From an uncultured Coriobacteriales bacterium (lineage in GTDB: Bacteria; Actinomycetota; Coriobacteriia; Coriobacteriales; UMGS124): 64,000 bases of DNA. Below the pieces are notes generated by a model. The model worked only from the letters and a program-made list of their open reading frames with translations. It did no database searches and was not told the DNA's origin. Both the position numbers and the translations under genes were made by a program. Positions 25,718 to 36,591 of the stretch are shown here, in pieces; position 1 is the stretch's first letter; the number at the start of each line of letters is the position of its first letter. The stretch spans positions 62,001-126,000 of the forward strand of contig CAKUAI010000009.1 in NCBI GenBank assembly GCA_934636245.1, in the 5' to 3' direction.

Positions 25718-26415
25718 GGGGCGACCTTTCGTGGTGAGGAATGTGTGGGCAGGCTCGTGGATGTCTCTGTGGTTATTTGCTCGAGGCGAGCTGGGCGCAG
25801 GGACTTCACCGTTTGCGCGATGCCCCCGCGCACCTCCACGACCTCGCCGGCGGCGTTTGCAAGCAGGCAGCAGCACGTCTCACAGCACTCGATCCACGCG
25901 AGGGTGGGGCCGCCGCCCCGCCAGCCCGCCTCGCCCACGGCGTCGGCTACCACCACGAGGTGGCGCACGCGTCCGGCGAGCCCCAGCAAGCTTGCGCATA
26001 TGCGCCTGGCAAGCGCCTCGGCGTCTGCGCTCGGGGCCTCCGCGCCGAACATCTCGTTGGCCACAAGGTTGCCCAAATCGTCGAGAAGTACGGTCGCGCT
26101 CGCATCTACCAGGGCATCTGCCAGGGCAGAAAGCACGGGCGTCTCATATGTAACGAATTCTTTTCCTGCCCGCTGTGCCAGATGCTTTTCGATGCGCGCC
26201 TGCGCCTCACGCCCGCCGCGCTGCATGGTCGCAAAGTAAGCGAGACGCGCGGGTGCGGCCGTCTCGGTCTCATCGGGGGTGGGCCGCACGCCGTTGGCGA
26301 GCGCTGCCTCAGACGCCACCCACTCGCTCGATGCGCCCCGCGCCAGCTCGCATGCCCGCGTCTCGGCCCAGGCGCTCTTGCCGCTGGCCGAGGGACCCCA
26401 CACCAGGCAGATCAT
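25702..26415 (-). CDS. CobU-like protein (B), probable adenosylcobinamide-phosphate guanylyltransferase
   Basis: A 237-residue P-loop protein beginning MICLVWGPSASGKSAWAE. The middle matches CobU: RLAYFATMQ, then EAQARIEKHLAQR with the histidine that is guanylylated in Salmonella CobU, then VLLDDLGNLVANEMF in place of the usual DCLT-W--N. The C-terminal NEVG-type motif is degenerate (ADAVGEAG) and a cysteine cluster (ECCETCCC) is present. Thus it retains the parts the short CobU-like A lacks. Either the two divide the kinase and transferase activities, or one is a diverged paralogue. ATGA overlap with cobT upstream. Confidence 0.75.
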   Translation of the reverse strand: MICLVWGPSASGKSAWAETRACELARGASSEWVASEAALANGVRPTPDETETAAPARLAYFATMQRGGREAQARIEKHLAQRAGKEFVTYETPVLSALADALVDASATVLLDDLGNLVANEMFGAEAPSADAEALARRICASLLGLAGRVRHLVVVADAVGEAGWRGGGPTLAWIECCETCCCLLANAAGEVVEVRGGIAQTVKSLRPARLEQITTETSTSLPTHSSPRKVAPCDTR

Positions 26416-27467
26416 TTACCCAGCTCCTGGTATGCGTCCATGTGGTACTCGTCAAACGTCATGCCGTCGCGGTAGAGCGCGCACGCCATGTCGAGCAGGG
26501 GAAAGAGGCACACGGCCCCCGTGCCCTCGCCCAGGCGCATACCTGCGTCGATGATGGGGGAGAGGCCGAGCTCGCCCATCACAGCCGCCGCCGCGGGTTC
26601 GGCCGAGCGATGCGAAGCGAGCATGAAGGCGCGGCTCGCAGGGGCGATGCGGCAGGCCAAAAGCGCCGCGACCGAGCTGATGAAGCCGTCGACGACGACG
26701 GGCATGCGCTCTATGGCGCATCCCAGGTACAGGCCCACAAGGCCTGCGATGTCAAAGCCTCCCAGCTTTGCGAGCATGTCGAGGGGGTCGGCTGTGTCGG
26801 GGGCGTTCACCTCAAGCGCGCGCCTCACAACGGCGACCTTGCGTGCGAGCCCCTCGTCGTCCAGGCCCGCCCCTCGGCCCACGGCCTCCTCGGGCGTCAT
26901 GCCTACAAGGGCGCACGCCAGCGCCGCCGAGGTTGTGGTGTTGCCGATGCCCATCTCGCCTGTTGCAATGAGGCGAAAGCCCTCGTCTGCCAGGCCATAT
27001 GCGACGGCGGCACCTGCCTGCACGGCCACCACGGCTTCGGCGCGGCTCATGGCCGGGCCTTGAGCGATGGAACGTGTTCCGCGCGGGGCGTTGCGCACGG
27101 GCACGCCGGGCACCTCATGCAGCATGCCCATGTCGAAGGGCCGCACCTCGGCGTGCGCCACGCGTGCCATGACGCATACGCTCGAGGAGTGATGCGCAAG
27201 CTGCGCGGCCACCTTGGCGGTCACGTCGGCTCCCGTCTGCGTCACGCCCTCGGCCACCACGCCGTTGTCGGCGCACATCACCGCCACGCAGCGCGGCGCG
27301 AGCGCAATCTCGGCGCTGCCTTGGATGCCTGCGATGTGCTCCACGGCCTTTTCCAGCGCCCCCAGGCTGCCCAGCGGCTTGGCCACGCGCGCCCAGCGGT
27401 CGTGCGCCTCTTGTATCGCGCCCTCGTCGAGCCCGGCGATGCGGTTGATGATGCGGTCGAGTTCCAT
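26412..27467 (-). CDS. cobT: Nicotinate-nucleotide-dimethylbenzimidazole phosphoribosyltransferase
   Basis: Activates the lower-ligand base by making alpha-ribazole phosphate from NaMN and a benzimidazole. Family blocks: RVAKPLGSLGALEK near the N-terminus, VMCADNGVVAEGVTQ, GEMGIGNTTTSAAL, and MRLGEGTGA with the catalytic Glu. I start it at 27467 (MELDRI, AGGCAGGA upstream), giving 351 residues, the family norm. A longer frame begins at 27506, but that ATG lies inside a perfect TATAAT promoter element. First gene of the cobalamin supercluster. Confidence 0.94.
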   Translation of the reverse strand: MELDRIINRIAGLDEGAIQEAHDRWARVAKPLGSLGALEKAVEHIAGIQGSAEIALAPRCVAVMCADNGVVAEGVTQTGADVTAKVAAQLAHHSSSVCVMARVAHAEVRPFDMGMLHEVPGVPVRNAPRGTRSIAQGPAMSRAEAVVAVQAGAAVAYGLADEGFRLIATGEMGIGNTTTSAALACALVGMTPEEAVGRGAGLDDEGLARKVAVVRRALEVNAPDTADPLDMLAKLGGFDIAGLVGLYLGCAIERMPVVVDGFISSVAALLACRIAPASRAFMLASHRSAEPAAAAVMGELGLSPIIDAGMRLGEGTGAVCLFPLLDMACALYRDGMTFDEYHMDAYQELGK

Positions 27468-27504
27468 GCGTCCTGCCTTAGGTGTGGCGTCGTTCTGGCG
27501 TGTC

Positions 27505-27510
27505 ATTATA
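27505..27510 (-). promoter_or_regulatory. Probable -10 element for the cobT operon
   Basis: TATAAT on the reverse strand, 38 bases before the preferred cobT start. The region one helical spacing upstream (CAATCG) is a poor -35, so this is only a partial match. Confidence 0.4.
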
Positions 27511-27628
27511 GATGTGCTCTTTGGGGCCGATTGTGTGCTGCTCGTGAGCGCGTCTCAACTTGTGTAAGAAAAGTCTTGCGTCGCGCGGCGCATCTCTGCT
27601 ACTATTCTTTCTCGCCCTACGGGGAGTT

Positions 27629-27704
27629 GCCAGCATGGCTCAGTCGGTAGAGCACCGCTCTCGTAAAGCGGGGGTCATCGGTTCGAATCCGATTGCTGGC
27701 TCCA
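27629..27704 (+). tRNA. tRNA-Thr (anticodon CGU)
   Basis: Complete cloverleaf with 7-bp acceptor GCCAGCA/TGCTGGC, anticodon loop CTCGTAA, T-loop TTCGAAT and an encoded CCA end. Confidence 0.96.
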
Positions 27705-27717
27705 TTGCATCGCACAA

Positions 27718-27748
27718 GGCTGTTGCTCGAAAGAGCAGCAGCCTTTTT
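27718..27748 (+). terminator. Intrinsic terminator after tRNA-Thr
   Basis: GGCTGTTGCTC/GAGCAGCAGCC stem (27718-27728 with 27733-27743), loop GAAA, then five T. The following ~160 bases contain no gene or other element that I can support. Confidence 0.88.
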
Positions 27749-27911
27749 GCGTTTCAGGGCCTATTCACTCGCCACGCCTCAGCTGTGCCACAAACCCTCA
27801 CCCAAACCGGTGCCGCCGGGCACCGAATGGGTCGCCCTGATGTTTTGCGAGGGCCTCAGGCCGTCTCTCGGGGTGTGCCGCCTGTAATTTCGTGCCACAT
27901 GAGTCCGCCCT

Positions 27912-27940
27912 CAAACAAAAGGCCGCCCCGAAGGACGGCC
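27912..27940 (-). terminator. Intrinsic terminator of the HMA membrane protein gene
   Basis: On the reverse strand GGCCGTCC-TTCG-GGGCGGCC is followed by TTTTG. It faces the tRNA-Thr unit, ending the gene at 27968. Confidence 0.88.
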
Positions 27941-27967
27941 TGCGCGGGATTGCTTTGGGGGAGCGCC

Positions 27968-28363
27968 TCACATCCTGATGACGCTGTACCCTGCGTTCTC
28001 AATGGCCTTTTCAAGTGCGGCCACGTCAGGGGCAGCCTTTGTGCGCACGCATGCTGTGCGGCTCGTCAGGTCGACGCTGGCCCACGTGCCGGGCAGCGCG
28101 TTGAGGGCGTTCTGGACGTTCTCGACGCAGCCCTCGCACACCATGTCCCTCACGCGGATCTGCGTGGTGAAGGGGTAGTGGGCAGGATCGGTGTCGGCCA
28201 CCTCCACGTGTTTGGTCTTCTGTACGGTACGTGCGCCCCCGCCGGCGCCCGAGCAGCACGAGTCTTTTCCTTTTCCTATGCGTACGAGGTGCCGTACGGC
28301 GTAGATCGCCACGGCCGCCACTGCGGCGACGACGATGAGGCTTGCAAGGCTAAACTCCGGCAT
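27968..28363 (-). CDS. Membrane-anchored heavy-metal-associated (HMA) domain protein
   Basis: 131 residues from an ATG at 28363 with GAAAGGCGG upstream. One N-terminal transmembrane helix (residues ~5-22, SLIVVAAVAAVAIYAV) is followed by a short Cys-containing stretch GKDSCCSGAGGG, similar to FeoB-associated small proteins. A cytoplasmic HMA fold follows, with the metal site MVCEGC (the usual GMTCxxC) and the end ALEKAIENAGYSVIRM. It looks like a membrane-tethered metallochaperone for a soft metal such as copper, zinc or cadmium, but no transporter gene is adjacent to show the partner. Confidence 0.8.
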   Translation of the reverse strand: MPEFSLASLIVVAAVAAVAIYAVRHLVRIGKGKDSCCSGAGGGARTVQKTKHVEVADTDPAHYPFTTQIRVRDMVCEGCVENVQNALNALPGTWASVDLTSRTACVRTKAAPDVAALEKAIENAGYSVIRM

Positions 28364-28599
28364 GATGTCCGCCTTTCTCAGGGGTGGTTTTTCTCCTCTA
28401 TATACGATGCATGCCCGGACAACATGCCGTCCTGAGCACGCCTTTGCGCCCATGCATTGTGCGCCAGTCTCATCGATTTTTCTTCCATATGTCAACCTTA
28501 ACAAACTATGCACTGAAAGCACAGTTTACGTGGAGTAATATGCACCGCTTTCCCCGCGTGTTATTCTGAGGGGCTAACCGTCTACCCAAGGAGCAAAGC

Positions 28600-30036
28600 A
28601 TGGCAACTAACAAGCCAAAGGGCACTGAGGATCTCATCGGCAACGACGCCATCATGTGGAGCTATATGCGTGAGGCTGCCGAGGAGGCATTCACTGCATA
28701 CGGCTACATCCCCGTCGAGATTCCCACCTTTGAGCAGGCCGATGTCTTCGTCCACGGTCTGGGCACCTCCACCGATGTCGTCCGCAAGGAGATGTTCACC
28801 GTCCTTTCTCCCGACGGTTACGCCAAGGTGAGCGAGGGCAGGGCCGACGAGCTCAAGGCCGACCAGCGCCTCGCCCTTCGCCCCGAGGGCACGGCCGGCA
28901 CCGTGCGCGCCCTCATCGAGCACAACCTCGTGCCGCAGGGTGCCGCCCCCGCAAAGCTGTGGTATGCCGGCTCCATGTTCCGTGCCGAGCGTCCCCAGAA
29001 GGGCCGCCTGCGCGAGTTCCACCAGATCGGCGTGGAGTGTCTGGGCGCTTCCGACCCCGCCGCCGACGCCGAGCTCATCGTCATGTTCGTGCGTTTCATC
29101 GAGGCCCTGGGCATCGAGCAGAGCCAGGTGCGCATCCTCATCAACTCCATGGGCGACGACGCCTGCCGCCCGGCTTACCGCGACTCCGTGGCCGCCTACA
29201 TCCGCGAGCATTCCGGGGAGCTGTGCGAGGAGTGCCGCCGTCGTGCCGACACGAACCCGCTGCGTGCCTTCGACTGCAAGAACGACCATTGCCACGAGGT
29301 GCTGGAGGGCGCCCCCAAGATCTCCGACGCCCTGTGCCCCGACTGCCGCGCCCACTACGAGGCCGTCAAGCGCTATCTCGACGCCCAGCACATCGCCTAC
29401 GTCGAGGACCCGCGCCTGGTGCGCGGTCTGGACTACTACACGCGCACCGTCTTCGAGGTCCAGGTGACCGACGGCCTCGGCTCGCAGAACGCCATTGGCG
29501 GCGGCGGCCGCTACGACAAGCTCGTCGAGGTCACGGGCGGCAAGCCCACCCCCGGCCTGGGCTTTGCGGCCGGCTTCGAGCGCATCGTGCTCGCCATGCA
29601 GGCCGCCAACGCCCCCATGCCCCAGCTCGTCCATCCCGACGTCTTCGTTGCCCAGACCGGCCCCGAGGTGTCCCTCGAGGCCTTCTGCCTCGTGCAGGAG
29701 CTGCGCGACGCTGGCTTCATCGTCGAGGCCGACCGCCAGGGCCGCTCGCTCAAGAGCCAGTTCAAGCTCGCCGACAAGTACAACGTCGACGCGGTTGTCG
29801 TCCTCGGTCCCGACGAGCTCGCGGCCGGCCAGTGCACCGTGCGCGACATGGCCAGCCACGAGGAGCGCAAGGTCGCCCTGGCCGACGTGGCCCAGGACCT
29901 CGCGACCGCTCTCGGTCTTACCGACGGCCACGGCGACGGCTGCGGTTGCGGCTGTGGCTGCCACGACGGCGAGTGCGACTGCGACGGTGACTGCGACTGC
30001 GGCGACGAGTGCACCTGCGGCCATCACCAGTACTGA
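28600..30036 (+). CDS. hisS: Histidyl-tRNA synthetase with cysteine-rich C-terminal tail
   Basis: Class II synthetase charging tRNA-His. Motif 2 MFRAERPQKGRLREFHQ, the histidine-binding LVRGLDYYTRTVFE and motif 3 GLGFAAGFERI are intact, followed by an anticodon-binding domain ending near residue 440. An HisRS insertion (LCEECRRRADTNPLRAFDCK, then LCPDCR) resembles a known zinc-binding-like insert. The remarkable part is the last ~36 residues: ten cysteines in GCGCGCGC and CDCDGDCDCG patterns, ending CTCGHHQY, like a metallothionein. The codons show the same bias as the body, with no frameshift, so the tail is a real part of the frame. Start at 28600 after an AAGGAGC site. Confidence 0.95.
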   Translation: MATNKPKGTEDLIGNDAIMWSYMREAAEEAFTAYGYIPVEIPTFEQADVFVHGLGTSTDVVRKEMFTVLSPDGYAKVSEGRADELKADQRLALRPEGTAGTVRALIEHNLVPQGAAPAKLWYAGSMFRAERPQKGRLREFHQIGVECLGASDPAADAELIVMFVRFIEALGIEQSQVRILINSMGDDACRPAYRDSVAAYIREHSGELCEECRRRADTNPLRAFDCKNDHCHEVLEGAPKISDALCPDCRAHYEAVKRYLDAQHIAYVEDPRLVRGLDYYTRTVFEVQVTDGLGSQNAIGGGGRYDKLVEVTGGKPTPGLGFAAGFERIVLAMQAANAPMPQLVHPDVFVAQTGPEVSLEAFCLVQELRDAGFIVEADRQGRSLKSQFKLADKYNVDAVVVLGPDELAAGQCTVRDMASHEERKVALADVAQDLATALGLTDGHGDGCGCGCGCHDGECDCDGDCDCGDECTCGHHQY

Positions 30037-30086
30037 GCATTGATTTTCCGTGAGGATGAATGCCTTTACGTCCCTATTGGTACAAA

Positions 30087-30108
30087 ATCTAAGCGCAAAC
30101 GTTTAGAT
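30087..30108. promoter_or_regulatory. Inverted repeat upstream of clpC, possible operator
   Basis: ATCTAAGCG (30087-30095) and CGTTTAGAT (30100-30108) form a 9-bp inverted repeat with one mismatch and a 4-base spacer, 35 bases before the clpC start. It matches neither the CtsR heptad repeat nor CIRCE, so the factor is unknown. Confidence 0.4.
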
Positions 30109-30142
30109 ATCTTGCGCAGACTAGACGCAAAGGAGGCGCCCC

Positions 30143-32740
<2,598 letters not shown>

Positions 32741-32799
32741 GCGTCCCGTTTGTTTTATGATTGCCGCATTGCAGGGTCTTCGAAAGGAATCGTCAAGCC

Positions 32800-33648
32800 A
32801 TGGCAGATATCGACTCCGCGGCAGGCATCCAGCCTGTCGTTTCCAGCAATGCGGTACACAATGAGCCGCCTGAGGCAACCTCACCTGCGCCCCACGTCCC
32901 GAGCACCTCGGGGCGTGGGGTCGTCGGTAAAAAAGCCAACGTTGCCGCCGTCATCGTCGCCGGCGGTTCGGGCGAGCGTTTCGGTCGCCACGGCGGCAAG
33001 CAGCTGCTGCCCATCTGCGGCAAGCCCCTTATGTCGTGGTGCCTGCAGGCATTCGATGCCGTGCCCTGCGTGGGCAAGATTGTCATCGTGTGTCCCGAGG
33101 CCCGCTGCGAGGAGTACCGCAGCCTCGCCGTCGAGCCGTATGGCCTGGTGACGCCCGTTGAGTTCGTCCCGTCGGGCAGCATTCGCCAGGAATCTGCCCT
33201 GCACGGCGTCGAGGCAGTCGCCCAGGATTTCCCTATCGTCGCCATGCACGACGGCGCACGCCCCCTCATTCTCCCTGAGACCATCATGCATGCCATCAAC
33301 GTGCTCAAGGGCACGCTTGACGCCGACGGCGTCGTGTGTGGACACCCCGCCATCGACACGCTCAAGGTCGTCGAGGGCACCTCGGTCGTGGGCACGCCCG
33401 ACCGCTCGCTGTTCTGGATTGCCCAGACTCCCCAGGTCTTCCATTCCGATGTTCTGCTCGAGGCGCATCGCGCGGCTCTTCAGGAAGGCTACGTCGGTAC
33501 CGACGACTCGTCTTTGGTTGAGCGTATCGGCGGCAAGATCGTCCTGGTCGATTGCCCGCGCGACAACATGAAGCTCACCGTGCCGGAAGACCTCCCTGCC
33601 GTGAGCGCCCTTCTGCATGCCCGTTACGGGGAGGCCCAGGAGCAATGA
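32800..33648 (+). CDS. ispD: 2-C-methyl-D-erythritol 4-phosphate cytidylyltransferase
   Basis: Third enzyme of the MEP isoprenoid route: couples MEP with CTP. The nucleotide-binding loop AAVIVAGGSGERFG is conserved and followed by GKQLLPICGKPLMSW, MHDGARPLI and TPQVFHSDVL. The domain begins at about residue 46, so the first ~45 residues (Pro/Ser/Ala/Glu) are an unusual disordered extension. The start at 32800 is supported by GAAAGGAA ten bases upstream, but an internal start is possible. ATGA overlap with ispF shows coupling. Confidence 0.93.
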   Translation: MADIDSAAGIQPVVSSNAVHNEPPEATSPAPHVPSTSGRGVVGKKANVAAVIVAGGSGERFGRHGGKQLLPICGKPLMSWCLQAFDAVPCVGKIVIVCPEARCEEYRSLAVEPYGLVTPVEFVPSGSIRQESALHGVEAVAQDFPIVAMHDGARPLILPETIMHAINVLKGTLDADGVVCGHPAIDTLKVVEGTSVVGTPDRSLFWIAQTPQVFHSDVLLEAHRAALQEGYVGTDDSSLVERIGGKIVLVDCPRDNMKLTVPEDLPAVSALLHARYGEAQEQ

Positions 33649-34142
33649 GCGCAAACATGGTAGGAACCCTTCGCATCGGCCACGGCTATGACGTGCATGC
33701 CTTTGCACCCGACCGCAAGCTGATCTTGGGGGGCGTGGAAATCCCCCATACGCAGGGTCTTCTCGGTCATTCCGATGCCGACGTGCTTGCCCATGCCTTG
33801 GCAGACGCCATTCTGGGCGCGGTTCGTGGCGGCGACATCGGCAAGCTCTTCCCCGACGACGACCCGGCCTACGAGGGCGCCGACTCGCTCAAGCTTCTTG
33901 CCCGCGTCGTCGAGGTGGCGCGCGAGGCGGGCTTCGAGCTCGTCGACGCCGACTGCACGGTGGCGGCGCAAGCCCCCAAGCTGGCTCCCTATCGCGAGGA
34001 GATGCGCGTAAGGCTCGCCCGCGCCTGCTCGGTTGACACGAGCCAGGTCGGTGTCAAGGCCACGACCACCGAGCGCTTGGGTTTCGTGGGCCGCGAAGAG
34101 GGCATAGCCGCATGGGCGGTCGTCCTCATGCAGGCCATCTAA
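33645..34142 (+). CDS. ispF: 2-C-methyl-D-erythritol 2,4-cyclodiphosphate synthase
   Basis: Cyclises CDP-ME 2-phosphate in the MEP pathway. Zinc and catalytic residues lie in IGHGYDVHAF and GLLGHSDADVLAHALADAI; VGVKATTTERLGFVGREEGI is the C-terminal signature. 165 residues from the ATG at 33645, overlapping ispD by ATGA and preceded by AGGAG. A second ATG four codons later is also possible. Confidence 0.95.
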   Translation: MSANMVGTLRIGHGYDVHAFAPDRKLILGGVEIPHTQGLLGHSDADVLAHALADAILGAVRGGDIGKLFPDDDPAYEGADSLKLLARVVEVAREAGFELVDADCTVAAQAPKLAPYREEMRVRLARACSVDTSQVGVKATTTERLGFVGREEGIAAWAVVLMQAI

Positions 34143-34206
34143 GAATTAGTAACGCAATCAATACCCGCGGTTTGCCCGCATGTAAGCATAAGGAGACGCA
34201 CGCCCC

Positions 34207-35664
34207 ATGAAGCTCTACGACTCTTCGCTGAGGAGCAAGGTCGACTTCGAGCCGGTCGTTCCCGGCAAGGTGACCATGTATGTCTGCGGCCCCACGGTCT
34301 ATGACAACATCCACATCGGAAACGCCCGCACGTTCCTTTCTTTCGACATCATCCGCCGCTGGCTCGTCGAGCGCGGCTACGACGTCACGTTCGCTCAGAA
34401 CCTCACCGACGTCGACGACAAGATCATCAAGCGTGCAAATGAGCGCGGTGTTGCGGCCGACGAGGTCTCCACGCAATATGCCAACGCGTTCATTGAGGTC
34501 ATGGAGCGCTTCGGTATCCAGGAGCCTGACATTCGTCCCCGCGCCACGCAGGAGATTCCTGCGATGATCGAGATGATTGAGACGCTCATCGCTGGTGGCC
34601 ATGCCTATGAGGCGCAGGGCGACGTGTACTTCTCCGTGCGCTCCGACAAGACCTACGGCGAGGTTTCCGGCCGCAACATCGACGATTTGCTCGTGGGCGC
34701 GCGCATCGAGGCCGGCGAGCAGAAGCGCGACCCGCTTGACTTTGCCCTGTGGAAGGCCGCAAAGCCCGGCGAGCCCACGTGGGACTCTCCTTGGGGTCCG
34801 GGCCGTCCCGGCTGGCACACCGAGTGCGCTGCCATGGTGCACCGCTATCTGGGCATGCCCATCGACATCCACGGCGGCGGCGCCGACCTGCAGTTCCCCC
34901 ATCATGAGAACGAGTGCGCCCAGGCCCAGTGCGCCTGGGGCGGCAAGTTCGCCAACCATTGGATGCACACGGGTATGCTTCTGGTCGACGGCGAGAAGAT
35001 GAGCAAGTCTCTGGGCAACTTCTTCACGCTCAAGGACGTGCTTGATGAGTACTCCGCCGACGCGTTGCGCCTGCTTATGGCCCAGACTCACTACCGCAGC
35101 CCGTTGGACTTCTCCTTCGAGCGCCTGCGCGGTGCCGCCGGCTCGCTTGAGCGCATCGCAAACACCGTGCAGAACCTTGCCTGGGCAGCCGACCACGCCC
35201 CCGAGGGCGCAGATCCTGACGCAGAGCTCGCGCAGGCGGCCGAGAAGGCTCGCGCCGAGTTCGAGGCCTGCATGGACGACGACTTCAACACCGCCGGAGC
35301 CACGGGTGCCGTCTTCGGCCTCGTGACCGCCGCCAACACCTATCTCGACCAGGCTCAGGGTCGTGTCGACGCCCAGGCATGCCGCCTTGCCGCCGACGTC
35401 ATCTCCTGGGGTATGGCCGTGCTCGGCATCTCCCTCAAGGGTGCTGGCGACGAGGGCTTGCCCGCCGGCCTCGTTGACCTTGCGGCCAAGCACGGATGCA
35501 CCGCCGCCGATCCCGACGTCGCCGCGCAGGCCCTGCTTGAGCTGCGTGCCCAGGCCCGCCGTGAGAAGAACTGGCCACTGGCCGACGCCATCCGCAACGA
35601 CCTGACCGATTTGGGCCTTGTCATCGAGGACACCGCCCAGGGCGCACGCGTCAAGCGCGCCTAA
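34207..35664 (+). CDS. cysS: Cysteinyl-tRNA synthetase
   Basis: Class I synthetase. The HIGH signature reads DNIHIGNART and the KMSKS loop GEKMSKSLGN. Zinc ligands are present in VCGPT, HTECAAM and FPHHENECAQ. 485 residues, ordinary for the family. AAGGAG lies upstream of the ATG at 34207. It follows ispDF and precedes rlmB, a gene order also seen in Gram-positive bacteria. Confidence 0.96.
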   Translation: MKLYDSSLRSKVDFEPVVPGKVTMYVCGPTVYDNIHIGNARTFLSFDIIRRWLVERGYDVTFAQNLTDVDDKIIKRANERGVAADEVSTQYANAFIEVMERFGIQEPDIRPRATQEIPAMIEMIETLIAGGHAYEAQGDVYFSVRSDKTYGEVSGRNIDDLLVGARIEAGEQKRDPLDFALWKAAKPGEPTWDSPWGPGRPGWHTECAAMVHRYLGMPIDIHGGGADLQFPHHENECAQAQCAWGGKFANHWMHTGMLLVDGEKMSKSLGNFFTLKDVLDEYSADALRLLMAQTHYRSPLDFSFERLRGAAGSLERIANTVQNLAWAADHAPEGADPDAELAQAAEKARAEFEACMDDDFNTAGATGAVFGLVTAANTYLDQAQGRVDAQACRLAADVISWGMAVLGISLKGAGDEGLPAGLVDLAAKHGCTAADPDVAAQALLELRAQARREKNWPLADAIRNDLTDLGLVIEDTAQGARVKRA

Positions 35665-35687
35665 GACCAAAGCCAGCAGGAGGCAAC

Positions 35688-36590
35688 ATGGCTGACTACA
35701 TCGAGGGCCGCCGCGCGGTCGAAGAGGCGCTCAAGGCCGGCGTCCCCATCCGCAAGGTTTTTGTCCAGGCACCGGCCAAGCAGGCCGAAGAGGAGGTCCA
35801 GGACTCGCGTACGGGTGGCAAGCAGGCAAAGCGCGGCCAGCAGCAGGCCAGGCGCGGTCGTGAGAAGCAGGGCGCTCCCAGCGGGGCCGACGCGGCGCTT
35901 GAGCGCGTGTGCGCAAAGCTGCGCCGCGCCAACGTGCCCATCGAGGTCGTGGAGAAGGCTAAGCTCGACCGCATGTCGGCCGATGGCGGCAGCCACGGCG
36001 CACATCAGGGCATCATGTGCGAGGTCCCGCCCTACCGCTATGCCGACATCATGGACATCGCCTATGCGGGCGCAAAGAAGCGCGACTCACTCGTGCTCGT
36101 GCTCGACCACATCACCGACGAGGGCAACCTCGGCGCCATCATCCGCACGGCCGAGGTCATGGGCGCCGACGGCGTCGTCATTCCCTCCAAGCGTGCCGCC
36201 CAGGTCACCGTGGGTGTGTACAAGACGAGCGCCGGCGCTGCCTTCCACGTGCCCATTGCTCGCGTTCCCAACCTTGTGGGCGCTCTGAAGACGCTCAAAG
36301 ACGGCGGTTTCTGGGTGGCCGGCGCTTCCGAGCATGCGCACGCTGACATTTGGCATGCACCTCTGGAGGGCCGCATCGCCCTCGTGTGCGGCAACGAGGC
36401 CGAGGGCATCTCGCGTATCGTAGGGGAGCAGTGCGACTTCCTCGTCGCGCTTCCCCAGCGCGGCCAGGTCGAGTCGCTCAACGTCGCCCAGGCCACCACG
36501 GCGGTGTGCTACGAGTGGCTCCGCCGCGTCATGGGTCGCGAGGAGCGCGAGGCAAAGGCCGCTGTCAAGCCTGCTGGGGAGAGCCGCTAA
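35688..36590 (+). CDS. rlmB: 23S rRNA 2'-O-ribose methyltransferase of the TrmH/RlmB family
   Basis: SPOUT methyltransferase, in E. coli acting on G2251. The N-terminal L30e-like substrate domain begins MADYIEGRRAVEEAL, and the C-terminal knot has LDHITDEGNLGAIIRTAEV, LVCGNEAEGISR and LPQRGQVESLNVAQA. Between them an inserted basic Gln/Arg/Lys stretch (residues ~35-65, with KQAKRGQQQARRGREKQG) lengthens the RNA-binding domain. 300 residues; AGGAGG-type site upstream. Confidence 0.92.
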   Translation: MADYIEGRRAVEEALKAGVPIRKVFVQAPAKQAEEEVQDSRTGGKQAKRGQQQARRGREKQGAPSGADAALERVCAKLRRANVPIEVVEKAKLDRMSADGGSHGAHQGIMCEVPPYRYADIMDIAYAGAKKRDSLVLVLDHITDEGNLGAIIRTAEVMGADGVVIPSKRAAQVTVGVYKTSAGAAFHVPIARVPNLVGALKTLKDGGFWVAGASEHAHADIWHAPLEGRIALVCGNEAEGISRIVGEQCDFLVALPQRGQVESLNVAQATTAVCYEWLRRVMGREEREAKAAVKPAGESR

Positions 36591-36591
36591 C

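Noticed and set aside
27749..27910. Gap between tRNA-Thr and the HMA gene considered as a small RNA locus
   Set aside because: Only the two facing terminators are supported; no promoter, conserved fold or open frame stands out.
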